Of a stretch of 64,000 nt of DNA, positions 11,911 through 25,800 are shown piece after piece. The notes under the pieces are model-generated. The model worked only from the letters and a program-made list of their open reading frames with translations, did no database searches and was not told the origin of the DNA. Each line of letters opens with the position of its first letter. Within the stretch, counting starts at the first letter, position 1. Source of the stretch: Diploscapter coronatus (lineage: Eukaryota; Nematoda; Chromadorea; Rhabditida; Rhabditidae); contig OZ038422.1 of assembly GCA_964036155.1 (NCBI GenBank), positions 25,133,201-25,197,200 of the forward strand. Direction: 5' to 3'. Both the position numbers and the translations under genes were made by a program.

Positions 11911-13898
11911 TTTTTCCGAGTATAAGTACTTTTATGCTTGATTTCTAAAGTGAGTACTCTTCTTCCACACTTTTCTTCCCAAGCTAAATTTATTTATGTT
12001 TTAGCGTTTCCAAATTTTGGGAAGAAAGTAATCAGTCATTTTATCCTACCCCCATTTTTGGTAGAACGAAAATTCAAAGGATAAATGTGAATGTTGAATT
12101 GATAATTCGGGCAAAACTAAAATGATTTTTTGGGAAATTCAGCATTTGTACTTTTCAAACAACTTGTGATTTTTAAAATGAGAGAATTTTCCAAGAATTC
12201 TAAAATGCTGGCCCAACTTTTGTATATCATTTCCTAGTCTCCCAAGTTTAAGGGCGATTTTTCTTTAAGTTCTTATTTCTGTTTTGTAAATCAAACTTGC
12301 TCATCACATTTCTCAATTCAAATATGTTTTCGACCAAAATTCAAAACAAATTGTTTCCAAGTGTTCTCCTCATTTTTAGCCGTGTTGAATTTGAGATTGG
12401 TTCAAGTGTAATTTGAAGCATATTATAGCGTTTTTGGCAATTCTTCTCTAAATATGGGATTTTTCGAATTGAAATTCAATTTTAAGCGTTTTTCGAAGCT
12501 AGGTTATATTAGCTTTACGTGGTGTTTCGAGTTTTACCGTATTTGAACTTTTATGCTGACTTTTCGGAATTACTTCGAAAATTATCTTGGTCTCCAGAGC
12601 ATGTGGTATTCTTTAGATACCTTAACCTTTTAAATTATGCTAATTTTTGGATTACGGTATTTCCCATTTTCTGCATATTTATTTCGATTTTTCGGCAGTT
12701 TTCCTCCGTACTTAAATTTTTCGACCACTTACCTTAACTATTGAGACTCGGTCTGATTTTTTAAATCGACTTTTGAACATCCCAGTTGGTTTTGAAATAA
12801 ATGTGAGGATTTTCAAAGGTCAAAATTTGCATCGTCTAGCCCCTCAAATCGTGCCATAACGTTTACTTTTCGATGAATGGTTTTATTCTTTTTTCTACCG
12901 ATTTTCGTTTTTTCGCCAAGTGTTCAAAAATAAATGCCTTTTATGATTTTGAAAAAAAAATTATTCTGCAAAGTGGTTGGAATATACCGAAGGTACTTGA
13001 ATTTTTTCTTGAAATGTATTTTTCAGATAAAAAATCTTGATCTCTTTTCGAAAGGGTTAAAATTTTCGCTTCTTTTCTCTCTCTCTCTTTCCTTTTCAAT
13101 GCACTGCCTTTCGCAAGAGTCGCGTCGCATTCCTCGCGCGTCACGGTCCTCATTTTCAAACATCAGCATGCAGCAGTTTTTGGCATTTTCCAATTTTCAT
13201 CGACGTTTTTCGACCGGGTTATCGATTTTTCGGCGTCAGGACGAAGAAAATATTACTTTTCATCCATTTTTGCCAATAAAACCCGAGAAAATTGGGGAAA
13301 TGTTCGAGATTTTTCGAAAGGACTTTTGAAAATTAGGACGTGTGCGTCGCGCGTTTTTTCGAATAGTTCTAGTTCGGATAATTATAGACGGTAATTATCC
13401 AGGGGCAATTGTCTTTAAATTATCGCACAAAATACAATTTTTTTTTTGCAAAATTAGAACTATTGAGGATTTTCTTTTTAACTTATTTTCACCCAGTCTC
13501 GTTCTTAACATTATCGTTTTTAGTTTACTAAATTCTAGATTTTCTGAAACTTATTTATTTCATTCTAAATCTTATTGACTCGTCATTTTCCTGGAATTTT
13601 CCTCGGGAGATTTCACTAAAATTTAAAATTTGATCTCCATTTTCTTCCTTCCGATTTTTAATTTGCTTTTCTAAAACCTTGACAACTTCTATTTTTTCAT
13701 TTTTCAGAGTGTAGTTCTCAACCATTCCAAATTTGGTGTGGTTGAAAGTGCGCTTTCTATTGATCGAGTCATCGATCGATTGGCGGGAAAGTGCGCGAAT
13801 TGGATCGAGGATTCGAGACGCACCATCTGATTGAATCACTACGGGCTCGGCCAGTGACTATCAAATCAGACCGTACGGGGTCGGCCTCGTACCGCGAA
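11911..13898. other. Intergenic: zyg-8 3' region and ssl-1 leader
   Basis: No gene supported. AATAAA at 12796-12801 is the best candidate polyadenylation signal for zyg-8; another lies near 12930. Open frames here are AT-rich with no recognisable protein. A short CT tract (about 13077-13092) and GC-richer DNA to 13160 could be ssl-1 promoter. An acceptor ends at 13707 (TTTTTCAG), after which a leader exon runs to the ssl-1 ATG. In-frame stops at 13743 and 13761 close the frame before that ATG. Confidence 0.5.
12796..12801 (+). terminator. AATAAA, candidate zyg-8 polyadenylation signal
   Basis: First clear AATAAA found after the zyg-8 stop, about 0.9 kb downstream. The 3' UTR would be long for a nematode, so a variant signal closer to the stop is possible. 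Confidence 0.3.
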
Positions 13899-16800
13899 AT
13901 GTCACAGCCTAGCAGCTCGACCCGCACCTCTCCCAGGAAACGGCCGACCTCATCCAGAAACGAGCAGGAGCGCGGGGAAACGCAAGAGGAGCATGAGAAG
14001 ACAGGGGCGATATCGGCTGAATCGGTACGAGAAATTTAAAAAAAAAATACTTTTCTAGGATTTTTCTCTATTTTATTTTTTTCTGTTAGTCTAGGCTCAA
14101 TAATTGGAAAGATTTTGATAATATTTAGAATTTTTCTGAAGCAAACATAAACAATTTTGACAAGAATAATATTTTTAAATTTGATGAAAATTTAGTCAGA
14201 AATCCCAGCCTAATAATAGAAATTATTATATTTTCTTTCGATAATTTCCTGAAACCTAGATAATTTCAAAAGAAATGTTTTCAGAGCACCCGCCGTTCGC
14301 GACCCATTGAACGAGCCGATGTGAGGCAGAAGGCCGAGGAAGTCAAATGCAGACTGCTCGGTCAGATCAGAGCCATCAGGGATAGGAGGTAAAGATTGAA
14401 TTCTTAAAAATGTACATTTTTTTAAATCGCTTAGAACCTAACTTTTCCAGAGGTCTCCTCTTTTTGGTATCTAATTTTGAAATTTTCAGTGAAAACGGTC
14501 TGCGCCGTCGCTTCGGGTGTCACTTGCAGGGTCACTCAGGACAGTCCTCATCAAACTCTGAATCTACCGAAAAAGTCACCGAAAATCTGATAGAACTCAA
14601 CTATTTCGTTGAGAAATTGGAGAAAGAGTGAGAGTTTAAAATGCTTTTTAAAGAAATAACTTATAAAAATAACATTAAAATTTCCACATTCTGGGATGTT
14701 TATAATTTTTTTGAAACATTTTTAAGAGTAAAAAATGAGGACTATATGATTCAGTAGAGATTGAAAAGTTAGAATATTTTAATTTTTGGTTTTTAGCAAA
14801 ATGGACGACATCGTTCTGGAAGACCTGATCAAGAACAACAAATACAGCAGCACGAGCATCTACCAGCCTCCAGTGAAAAAGAAGGCAGGGAAGAGTCCGG
14901 CGGGTGGGAATACTTAACTTTTCAAAAGTTTAAAAAATAGCCCTTTAAAATAATAATACATTTTCGAAAGAATTAGATTTTCTTAGAAAAATTATCCAAA
15001 AATAAATTATTGAAGAGGACGAATTTCAGGCTCGCCCCGCAAAACGTTCGACCCAATCGTTGTCAAGGTCGAGGAACCCACATCTGCCCCGGCGACTAAT
15101 CTGCCCTCCACAACTTCCCACTCGCTCCTCATTGAAAACAACTGCCAGAGGGAGTTAAAACAGGTAACATTGCGCTAAATTGATATTTTTGATAGTTTGA
15201 AAAGTAACGGAATCTAACTATGATCTAGTTGCGTTATCCTTGATTGATATATTTGATAGAGGATTAAAACTTATTTCATTCTTCGAAGTACCAGCTAGCA
15301 ATTTATCACAATTTGCTTAGACAATTCAAATGGAATAGATTTCGAAGACTTTATCTCAGACTAGACTATATCGAAAAATGTAATTTACTTTAGGAAAACC
15401 AAATCTTGAGCCGAATCGCGGAGCTTCGTCGGCAAGGACTTTGGTGAGTTTGAAAAATAAAAATTAAATTATGAGAAAAAAATTTAGGTCGAGCTCCCGT
15501 CTGCCGCTCTGTGTGGAACCGCCTCGAAGCAAGACGCACTGGGACTTCCTGCTGGAGGAAATGAAGTGGATGGCTACCGACTTCAGGAACGAGAGAAACA
15601 TTAAGAAAACCTTCGCTAGAAAGGTAGCATTTTATTTGATTTTTTAGGAAAAGTAATTTTGAACATTTGTCGCCTAAATTTCATTAAAAGTATTTTTTTG
15701 AAAAGAGTAATTCATTTTTTCCAGATCGCCTCGGCCATCGCAAAACAGAAAAGGGACGCTGAAATGGACGTCGAACGAGCAGAGCAAAAGGCTGTCAAGG
15801 TTGGGGTTTTATTATTTTGAACTTAATATAGAGCAACCAATAAAATTTCGAAACTTGAAGGAATTTTAGAATCTCTCTGAAACATATCCTTTTTCAGGAA
15901 GGCAAGAGAATTGCTGGAGCGATTGCGAAAATGGTGGATGAATTCTGGAGGAACGTCGATAAAGTCGTCGAGTACAGGGCACAGGTATTCTAACTTCTGG
16001 AATATAAGACTCTGGTCTTCTAGTTTTGCATTGGAAATAGGAGATATTCGTCTTTTAACAATATTAATTTTGGAGTGGTTCTTCTAAAATAATTCATTTT
16101 AGGAGATCATCAAGTCTAGAAAGCGCAAAGCTCAAGCCCAGCATCTCGAGTTCATCGTGGGCGAGGCGACTAAACTGAGCAGTCTCGTGCAAGAAGGTCT
16201 CACTGCGGACAGGGCGTCCAAAACGCCATCCGTCGCATCGAAAGATGACTTGGGTAGGTTTCGGGGAATTATTATAGAGATTCACTGATTTTGAATTTTG
16301 CTACCTTCGCACCTCTTTATTGAGAATATTTTGTTGGAAAGAGGTATCGTAATCAAAATCTGAAGATATTTTTTAAAAAGTAAGAGAAAGACCTTGATAT
16401 TTTAATTTTGAAATGAAAATTACAATGATCCTAAATGAATTTTTCTCCCAAATTTTATAAGGTTAAAATACTGTATTTGAGAGAAATTATAGTAGTCTAA
16501 TATTCCAGATGACGGAGAATTCGACGTCTCGGACACGGGTTCAGATGACGAGTCGACGATCGCGAAGGAGGAGAAGGCTATGAAGGATGAAGATGTGACA
16601 AATGAGATCAAGTCCTTGGAGAAGGAGGCAGATCAGGATCTCGACGATTTGTTTGCTTCGGTTGGCATTTTTTATTATCTGAAAAAATGGGAAACTCGAT
16701 CTTTTGTTGAAAATTTTAAAAATGAAACATTATGTAGTTTTGAAGAGAAAATCTATAGAAGTATTGATCTATTGAGAACAACAATGTTTTAAAAATGGAT

Positions 16801-19800
16801 CTTTGAAAAAATGAAATTTTCAGCTTCCTCCCGAGTACCTGGAATCTCTAGGAATCAAATTGCCTCCAAGTGGACCCTCAACGTCGAAACCCGGAACATC
16901 CAGAGCTGATGACGATGAGGCATCGAGAGATGTGGGCTTTAATGTTTTAATATTTTTCTTTTAATTTTAATTCCTGTATTAAAAGAAATCAAACCTCAAC
17001 TATCTTTTAACATTTTTAATATGAACTCTAACATAATAACTACAAGCAGTTTAGTCGTATTAAAATCATTCTTGAAACTTATTTTGATCTGTTTATATTT
17101 TCTTTTTGAAACATTTTTCTCTGGAAATTTGTATTTTTCAGGCTGAAAGCGGCCCGAGCACCCCGAAGAGACGCAAGACCAGCACGAGTTCGTCAGCCGA
17201 GAAGGCGTCCAAAGAAAACAAGGAAGAAGCGATGGAAATGGATGAGACCACGCAGAACTCGGCCGCTACAGGAACTTCGGGGTCACCCGATAAGGATGAG
17301 AGTCAGGTAAATGGGGGTTTTGATTTTTCTGAAATTTGAAACTGGTGGAAAAGACAACATCCTCTTAATAAGTTATATGATTTAGCATTAATTTGAAGAA
17401 TAGGTGATATTCAGAATTAGAAGATTTTGATAATTTTTAAACATGTGAAAAAAAGCAACACTGTCTTTATGAGCTCAATTATTTATGATTATTTTGAAAC
17501 TTAGGAAAAAAACATTTGAATACCGAATCTATTTTTTTAATTGAAAAATTTTAATTTCAGGCACCGCCTCCGAACTCGGAAGGAAATGGAGACGGTCGAG
17601 GTGTCCTCGAGAATGTCAACTACGACAAGCTGAACAGCAAGGATAAGGATGATCGCAAGAAAGAATTGGACAACATCGCTGAAGAGGCCCTCAAGTTTCA
17701 ACCCAAGGGATACACTCTGGACACAACTCAGGTAAAATTTGAATTATTCTATCTTTGAACAACCATTTGTCCATTAAATCCTACGCTTTGATATAATTTA
17801 CAGCTCATTTGAAACTTATTTGAGTTTTTATCAGATCTGGCCTCAGAAAGAATAATTTTTATGCAGATTTTTGTGTGTCAATTGATTCGAAGCTCATCTA
17901 AATTTTTGGATAAATTTGAAGTTTCCAGGTGAAAACCCAAGTCCCGTTCCTGATTCGAGGCACGTTGCGCGAATACCAAATGGTCGGTTTGGACTGGCTC
18001 GTCACCCTGTATGAAAACAACCTCAACGGAATTCTTGCCGACGAAATGGGTTAGTCTATTTCTCATGGGACTTCCTTGCATATCAATTCGTTATATGACC
18101 GATATATATTTAGAATTGCGACTTCAACAATTAGTTTGTATTTATGAAAGTCTTGAAACATGCTAAATCTATCTTTGATAAACCTGAACTTTATTGCGAA
18201 TCAACTAAGTTCCCTTTAACAAATCGATTGTAATTCAAACGTTTTGTGCTACTTGAACGTATCTTTTCGATCATACACCTTTTTGTGGAAACTTTGAAAC
18301 CTACTACAAGCGTTTTCGGAAAATTAAAAACTCCAGGTCTCGGTAAAACGATCCAAACAATCGCTTTGCTGGCTCATCTGGCCTGTTCCGAGCGAATCTG
18401 GGGCCCGCATCTGATCGTCGTCCCCACGTCGGTTATTCTCAACTGGGAAATGGAGTTGAAGAAGTGGTGCCCCGCTCTCAAGATCCTCACCTATTTCGGA
18501 GGCCTCAAGGAGCGACAGGAGAAGAGAAAGGTGGTTTTTCTTGGCGATTTTTGAAAATGGGATGGTTTTTAGCTTTTCTTTTCTAGAGGAGGACACATGG
18601 CGGTTATTACCGATATTATCCTATTAATGCTTGTCGATTCTTTGAAGCATATAATTTCTGAGAAATTTCAGATTTTCAAGGTTTTTTAAGCAAAAGATTT
18701 TCAGGGCTGGAATCGTCCTCATGCGTTTCACGTGTGCATAACGTCGTACAAAACGGTGACCACGGACATTCGCTCCTTCAAAATGAAGGCCTGGCAGTAC
18801 CTCATTCTGGATGAGGCTCAGGTAATCGTGTTTTAGAACTAAAATAAACTTGAAGTTCGCAGAATGTTCTGGAAAGAAAATAATTTCGTGTTTTTTATCC
18901 AGAATGTGGTAGAAAATAATTTAAAAATTTTGCAGAACATCAAGAACTGGAAAAGTCAGAGATGGCAGGCCCTGCTGAATGTCAGAGCAAGAAGGAGACT
19001 TCTGTTAACGGGTAAGAGTTTTCGAGAACATCGATTTTTGAAACAATCGAAATTTATTTTTGCTAATCGATAAAGTGATTGAATCTTTCAAATTTATGTA
19101 ATACTTGATCTTTTGATGAAACCTACCTGAAACAATAAAAAGCAACTTGAATGAAAGAAATACCGAATTTTATTCGTTACTCGTGAAATTAATAGACGAC
19201 CAATATATAGAATTTTTTCAATGCTTATCATATTTTCATGAAACATATCCAAAATACTTTACAAAGGGGGGAATTCTAGGCACGCCCCTGCAGAACAGCC
19301 TGATGGAGTTGTGGTCGCTGTTGCACTTCCTGATGCCCGCGGTCTTTGGTTCGCACGACGACTTCAAGGACTGGTTCTCGAACCCGCTGACTGGAATGAT
19401 GGATGGCTCGGTGGAATACAGCCAAACATTGGTGGATCAGTTGCATAAGGCAGGCATTTTAAGTTGTAGAAACGAGACGCATTGATTCGGATTTGAAAGT
19501 GATTATGGACTTGGTGTAAAACATATAAATAGAAATTTGATGAAGATGCAAATTCTATTGGTTGAAATGTTTCAAGCAACCAAATCAAAATCAATAAATA
19601 TCCCGGTATAAAAAATCGTGAAATATAATTAATTTCTTCCACAATCAAATTTATAGCTTGAAAAAATAGCCTAAAGAATTATTGGAAATCATTTTTCAAA
19701 CTTACTAAAGCAAGATTTCTGAAACCTATAATAAGAGTTATGTTTATTGTAAATTTATCGAATAATTTTCAACATGATCACCTTTTCCTAGAAGGTTTAG

Positions 19801-22800
19801 AAATTTAATCAACCAGATTTTACTCTCTAATAATACTTATTTTTCTTATTTAGGTCCTCCGCCCCTTCATTCTGCGTCGTCTGAAGTGCGAAGTGGAAAA
19901 GCAGTTGCCCGAGAAGACGGAAAAGGTCATCAAATGTCCGCTCTCGAAGAGGCAGCGATACCTCTACGATGACTTCATGAGTAGGAGGAGGTCGGATTTT
20001 TTCATTTTTGAAAAAAAACATTTGTAACTTTTTTATTTCAAAATTTTTCAGCACGAAGGAGAATCTAAAAACTGGCAACATGGTCTCGGTCCTCAACATC
20101 GTCATGCAGCTGAGGAAGGTGGGATTTTGATCGAGATTTTTTTTTTTTTTAAAGCAATCCATTAGAATTGCTTTTCGCTGTTATTAAATATATCTGAAAC
20201 ATATCTTTCAACTTAGAAAATCTAGAAATATAACTAAGATTTTATATTTGTTCGATAACATCACTCACTACCGTGTGAATTAAAAGTTCAAATATTTCTT
20301 ATTTATCGACTCTCTTTGGGAACCTATCATAGAATTTCAAATCATTGCTTATTCAAATTTTGTTATCTATTCACTTTCAAAGCTTTACTGTCTGAAAGAT
20401 GGCTATTATTATCACTTTTCTTTCAAACTTACATTTTCAATTTTTCAAAAATCGCGAATTTTTAGTGTTGCAACCACCCGAATCTGTTCGAGCCTCGCCC
20501 CGTGGTAGCCCCTTTCATTCTGCAGGTAACTCCACATTCAGAAACTAGCTAGCCTCGGTGTTAAAATAGACTTGGGCTGAAAAGATTTAGAGCTATTAGA
20601 CACAAAACTCGAGGTCAAAGCTAACTCATTTTTCAAATTTCAACCTATCACAACTTGATTTGCAGTCTCGCCAGGTCGTCTACCCCGCAATGGTGATGAA
20701 TCTGTGCAAGGAGGAGGATGAGACGGATGAAACAAAGAAGCTGATTCCGGAAGGTCTCATGATCGCTAGACGATACACAGGATGGGCGCCGAATACGGTA
20801 TATTTTATTTTTCATAAAAATGCGATTTCGTATGTTCTAGTGAGTAGTAAAATTTTAGCATTGATTTTCCATTTCTGAATTTGACATATGAAATTTGAAA
20901 ATTAACTATTATGAATAAGTTTCCGAGAAGTGACAAATTTGTAGGATTTCTAGAAATTCGTTTACTTATTATTAACGAACGGTAAATTTAAGAAAACATG
21001 ATTTTAAAAATTTTAGCCCTACCGCCGATCGGCTCCCCTGATCGAGGAACTGGAGCAGTGGCACGAGAACGCAAAGCCTCCGAAAGTCGATGGATTCCGA
21101 TTTCAGCGACCCGCTCTCGACAAGGACAGGAAACAGGTAGCAGTTCTTCTCGAGAAAGAGAATTGCAATGATAGGTTTCAAAAATTGGACAAAATTGAGC
21201 ATTTGGCCGATTAGGCAGTAGACGTCCAACTATATTTCCTTAAAAATTGAAATTTTTTTTTATAAACATTCAGGATTGAAAAAAGATTAAGTTTGGCATA
21301 CAGTTTAATAATTTGGATAAAATTTTTCTATCCATTCATGAAGCTAGTTCGTTCCACAAAATCACATAGGTTTTGAAATTCTTTTATAAAGCCACATAGT
21401 TTCCTATCCGAAAACTATTCCAATTTTCAGCAACCCTCGACCAGCCAGGCCCCGGCCGTGGTGGACATCAGTTCCGCTGAGCTGGAGCGAGCCGGATTCG
21501 GTGAGAACGAAATGTTCCTCGTCGTCAAGGAGGGCGATGATCTGGAGAGTCTGCTCAGTAATAGTGAAGGTAGAGATTCGAACTTTTGGGAAATTCAGAA
21601 AGACGGTAAAATATGCTAATCTGAAAATTTATTGGTTGAGTTCTGTAATGGTGATGGTAGGATAGTAGTGTATATTCGAATTTTCGCGAAAAAAAAACAA
21701 TTTTTGATTAAAAAACACGGAAAAGGGATATTTTGAGTTGATTTTAATCCTTATGTGAAAGATAATGTAAAAAAGGATATTTTTGAAGAAAAATTAGTTT
21801 CTAGAATTTCTCGAAAAAGTAAATTTTTTTTTTTGAATATCTAATTTTATCGATTTTTCAGGAGCCCCTGTGCCTATGCGAGTCCGAGTGGAAAACGGTC
21901 GAGTAGTTTTGGATAATACTGCTGAAGTGCAGACTCCAATGGGAAAGACAAGACTTTGTCAGGTAAGGAGTGAGGGAGGAAAGAGGGTTGGTGTAGAATT
22001 GGTTGACTAATTCGTCTATCTTCTTTAAAGCCGACTAAGACAATCGCACACTTCATTTTCGTATCCTTTAAATTGTTCCATTTATTTGAAATATCGGTTC
22101 TTCAACATTTGCTATTTTATGCTTCATTGTTTATCACTATCACTATCAATCGTATCAATACTCTCCTAATTAGCTCCATTTTATAATGTTCGTGAAACGT
22201 ATTTCTTTCACCGATAGATTTATTGATTCCTCTCGTTTTTGTAAAACAGCAAAAATCGTAAGATTATTACTAGATTTTAGCCATTTTATTTTGTAACTTC
22301 TCTGAAACATAAAAACAATTTCATTTTTCATCGGTTTTAAAAATCGAGTTTTCAGGAAGTGACTGGCCAGAATGGCGAGAAGACGCTGCGTGAAGTCAGC
22401 GGTGGAGTCGGAACTTCTAAAGCTGCCCTGGAGCAACAGGTATTCATTTTGAAAAATAAGTGAAAACTATTAAGAAGCCCACTTTGAAAATGAAACTTCA
22501 TTCCCTAATTCAAAGGAAATTTTCTATTAAAAAAATACATTTTCAGGCCGCTCAAAAAGTCTCCGATCCCCACGTGGATGGAGTTCCCGCGGCCGCTCTG
22601 CTCGGGAACCTGAACACGACGCCGCCAGTCGGTGCGAGTCCGAGCAGTCAGCGTGCATCTGGCGCAGCGCCATCCACTTCGCAGGCTCCGCCCCCTCCCA
22701 GTTCCAGTCAGAGCTATCCTCAAATCGTCACTTACAAGTCGCTCATGCAGCAGCAGAAACAGCTCCAACTGACCGCGCATGTAGGTTTCAAATTTAGTTG

Positions 22801-25800
22801 AAAATGAAAGAAATTGCTTAAAAATCTAATGAGGAATACATTATTCGGAGAAGTCATGAAAGTGAAATTTTGATAAGATTTTATAAAATGAGATTATAAG
22901 TATTGTTTTCAAAGAGGAGTGATTCAAGAAAAGTTCTTCCAATAATAATCCTTCGACGGCAATTACAGCTATTTAATAAGGTGTTCACATTTTCAGCCCT
23001 CTCTCCGCTCCCAGGTAATGAAGCACGACAATCAGCCCGTGAACCCAGCGGCGCCTCAAAAAGGCAGCTTCCATGATCGAATGACGAATGGGGGTACAAG
23101 AGACAACATCCACAATGCAGACTACCTGTTTAGGTACACTTTTGAAAAAAGCTTTATTTCCAATTGTTGAGAGTTTTTTTAAAATATATTTTTGATAAGT
23201 CAAGTTTTAACCAGATTAAAAACGGATGGAATTGTGAAAGCAGTTAGTGAAACTTTGAAACATACTTGAACTTTTGGACAGAAATGCGTCAAAACTTGAT
23301 TACTGAAGTTGCGAACTTCAAAAGAGTTTTAGAATTTGAAACTTATCGAGGATATTTTCAGTCCTCCTCTGAAGCGACGCAAGCGCTCGGTCAGTCCGCT
23401 GGTGAAGGGCGAGTACTCGGAATATGTGCCGGTAAAACTTGAAAATTTTCGAGAATTTAAAAATGAAAGAAAATTATTTTAAAAAGCAATAATAAAAATT
23501 CCCTGTACTAGGTTAAAAAAATCATATCATTTTGCAAGAAAAAGATATGTATGCAAATGAAAAAATGCAAATTTTCAGGACTATGTTCTGAAGAATCTGT
23601 CGGATGAGAGGAGAAAACGGCTGGAAATCGTGCAGGACAGATTCCAGACAATCGGGCAGGCAACACCAATCATTCCCAACCAACTTCTCGATGTCCTTCA
23701 GAGGGAGTTCTGTTTAGTAAGTTGTTTTTCACTGCTTGGATATCTGTATCGATAGAAATATTAGTCGACTATTCTTATGGAAATTGAAACTTTTCGAAAA
23801 AAAAAAAACTAAAGTGATTTTCTTTGATGTTAGAAAAATAACAGCCTTGTTTGATAGATTTTGAGGCATTAACCTGAATCGCGATCGACTATTATTTTAT
23901 AGAAAGTTTGAAACATTGGCAAAATATGATGAAAATAACAAGATTTCTGTTTGGTGAATTAGCTTGAGAAAATTTTGAAACATTTTTAAAAGATTTTCCA
24001 TAATATGGCTGAGTCTTGGCAATTAAAAATGCTTCGCTATTCTATTTCTTATGTTTTTGTGAAACTTATTCCTATTTTTCAGGTGAAGCGCAGTGATCCT
24101 GACAAATTCGTTCGCAACATTTTCGTCGCCAAACAGAAAGAGGAAGTCGGAGAAAAACTAGCTGAAAATGCCGAGTGGATCGCAAAAAGGTCGATTTCTT
24201 GTTGAAAATTTCATCTTCTGAAATTGAAAATTTCCAGATTCACCCTTTTCATCAACGCTGCTGAATGCGACGCGCCGAGGCTTCAGGCTACTTCTGGTAA
24301 ATTCTTCTCAAATTAATTTTCAAAAGATATTTTCAATTTTTAAAGTAAACCTATTTTCCGAGAAAGAAAAGATGTCTAGAAAAAAATTCAGGAGGCCGAA
24401 AAGCGTTCTTTAAATCGGCTGACTCTGAATTAGAGTTGGCGAGCAGAAAGACGCTGGAAATGGAGCAGCCACTCACCGACGCGGTGCTGCTGGCGAGGAA
24501 GTTGCAATTCCCTGAACTCAGACTGATTGAGTATGATTGCGGTGAGTTTTAAAATTTGAAATATTGAATAGGCTTCAACAATCGGATTTATTTGGAAGAA
24601 GATATCTTTCATGTTCTCTTTTTTTCCTATCCGGACCAAATTCCAAATGATGAAATGGGGAATATTCCTTCGTTGACAAAAAGCGAAATTGAATGATTTT
24701 TCTATATAGATTTCAAGAAAACTACATTTATAGCAATAAGGTCCTGGTGGTGTTTCAGTTATAGCACTGTGTTTGCATAAGCTGTTAAAATAGCTAAAAA
24801 ATAACAGCCAACTTCTGAAGATCATGTTTTCAGGCAAACTTCAAGTAATGTCCAGCCTGCTCAGAGAACTGTACCTCTACAAACATCGTTGTCTGATTTT
24901 CACCCAGATGTCCCGAATGTTGGACGTTCTCCAAGCCTTCCTCTCCTACCACGGCTATCAGTACTTCAGACTTGATGGAACGACCGGAGTCGAGCAGAGA
25001 CAGGTCAGAATTTTCTAGACTACTGTAGACTTTGGTATTTTGTTATAATCGCACAAAAATCTGGGATTATTTAAATTTGAAAATCCAGAATTTGAACAAC
25101 ACTTGAAACATAATAAAAGAAAGGGGAAAACTTGGGTTATTTCCTGAGTTTTTGGAGTTTATAACTTATCGAATCAAGATATATTCTTTAAAATTCGCGA
25201 AATTTCGAAACATATTGAAAGAATACGAAAATTTGTATTATTTTTCGATTTTTGCGGGTTTGTAAGTTACCAAATCAGCATGAAACATTTCATAATCAGA
25301 AGAAGTTGAAATGCAAAAATCGAAAAAATAAATTGGATATAAAATTTTCAGGCGATGATGGAGCGTTTCAACGCCGACCCAAAGATCTTCTGCTTCATCA
25401 TGTCTACTAGAGCGGGCGGAATCGGAGTGAACCTGACGGGTGCAGACACGGTGATCTTCTACGACTCTGACTGGAACTACACCATGGATGCACAGGCGCA
25501 GGACAGATGTCATAGAGTTAGTGATAACAAATTTATAGATATTTGCTAACAGTTATTCTTAGATGAAGAAATACATGAAATTCAAGACCCGTACTAAACC
25601 CCCTAACTTTACCTCAAGTTAGCTAGTCTAGATAACTCGATCTTCTCTGTATTTTGGGAGAGAGATAGAGTTAACCTGACCTGAAGGGAGTTGAGTACGG
25701 GCTCTGAAGATCTTGAAACATAGAAAAATTCGGCGTGAATAGAAGCTGAGAAATTAGGTTTCTTTTAATTTCCATCACGGTTGCTCATTAAATCGAGACG

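Noticed and set aside
12934..13329. 131-codon open frame on the + strand between zyg-8 and ssl-1
   Set aside because: Rich in Phe, Leu and Ser from T-rich sequence, with no homology I recognise and no conserved splice context.
13791..13898. Upstream extension of the ssl-1 first exon starting at GTG
   Set aside because: A GTG start is not expected in a eukaryotic gene. The first ATG in this frame after the stops at 13743 and 13761 is at 13899.
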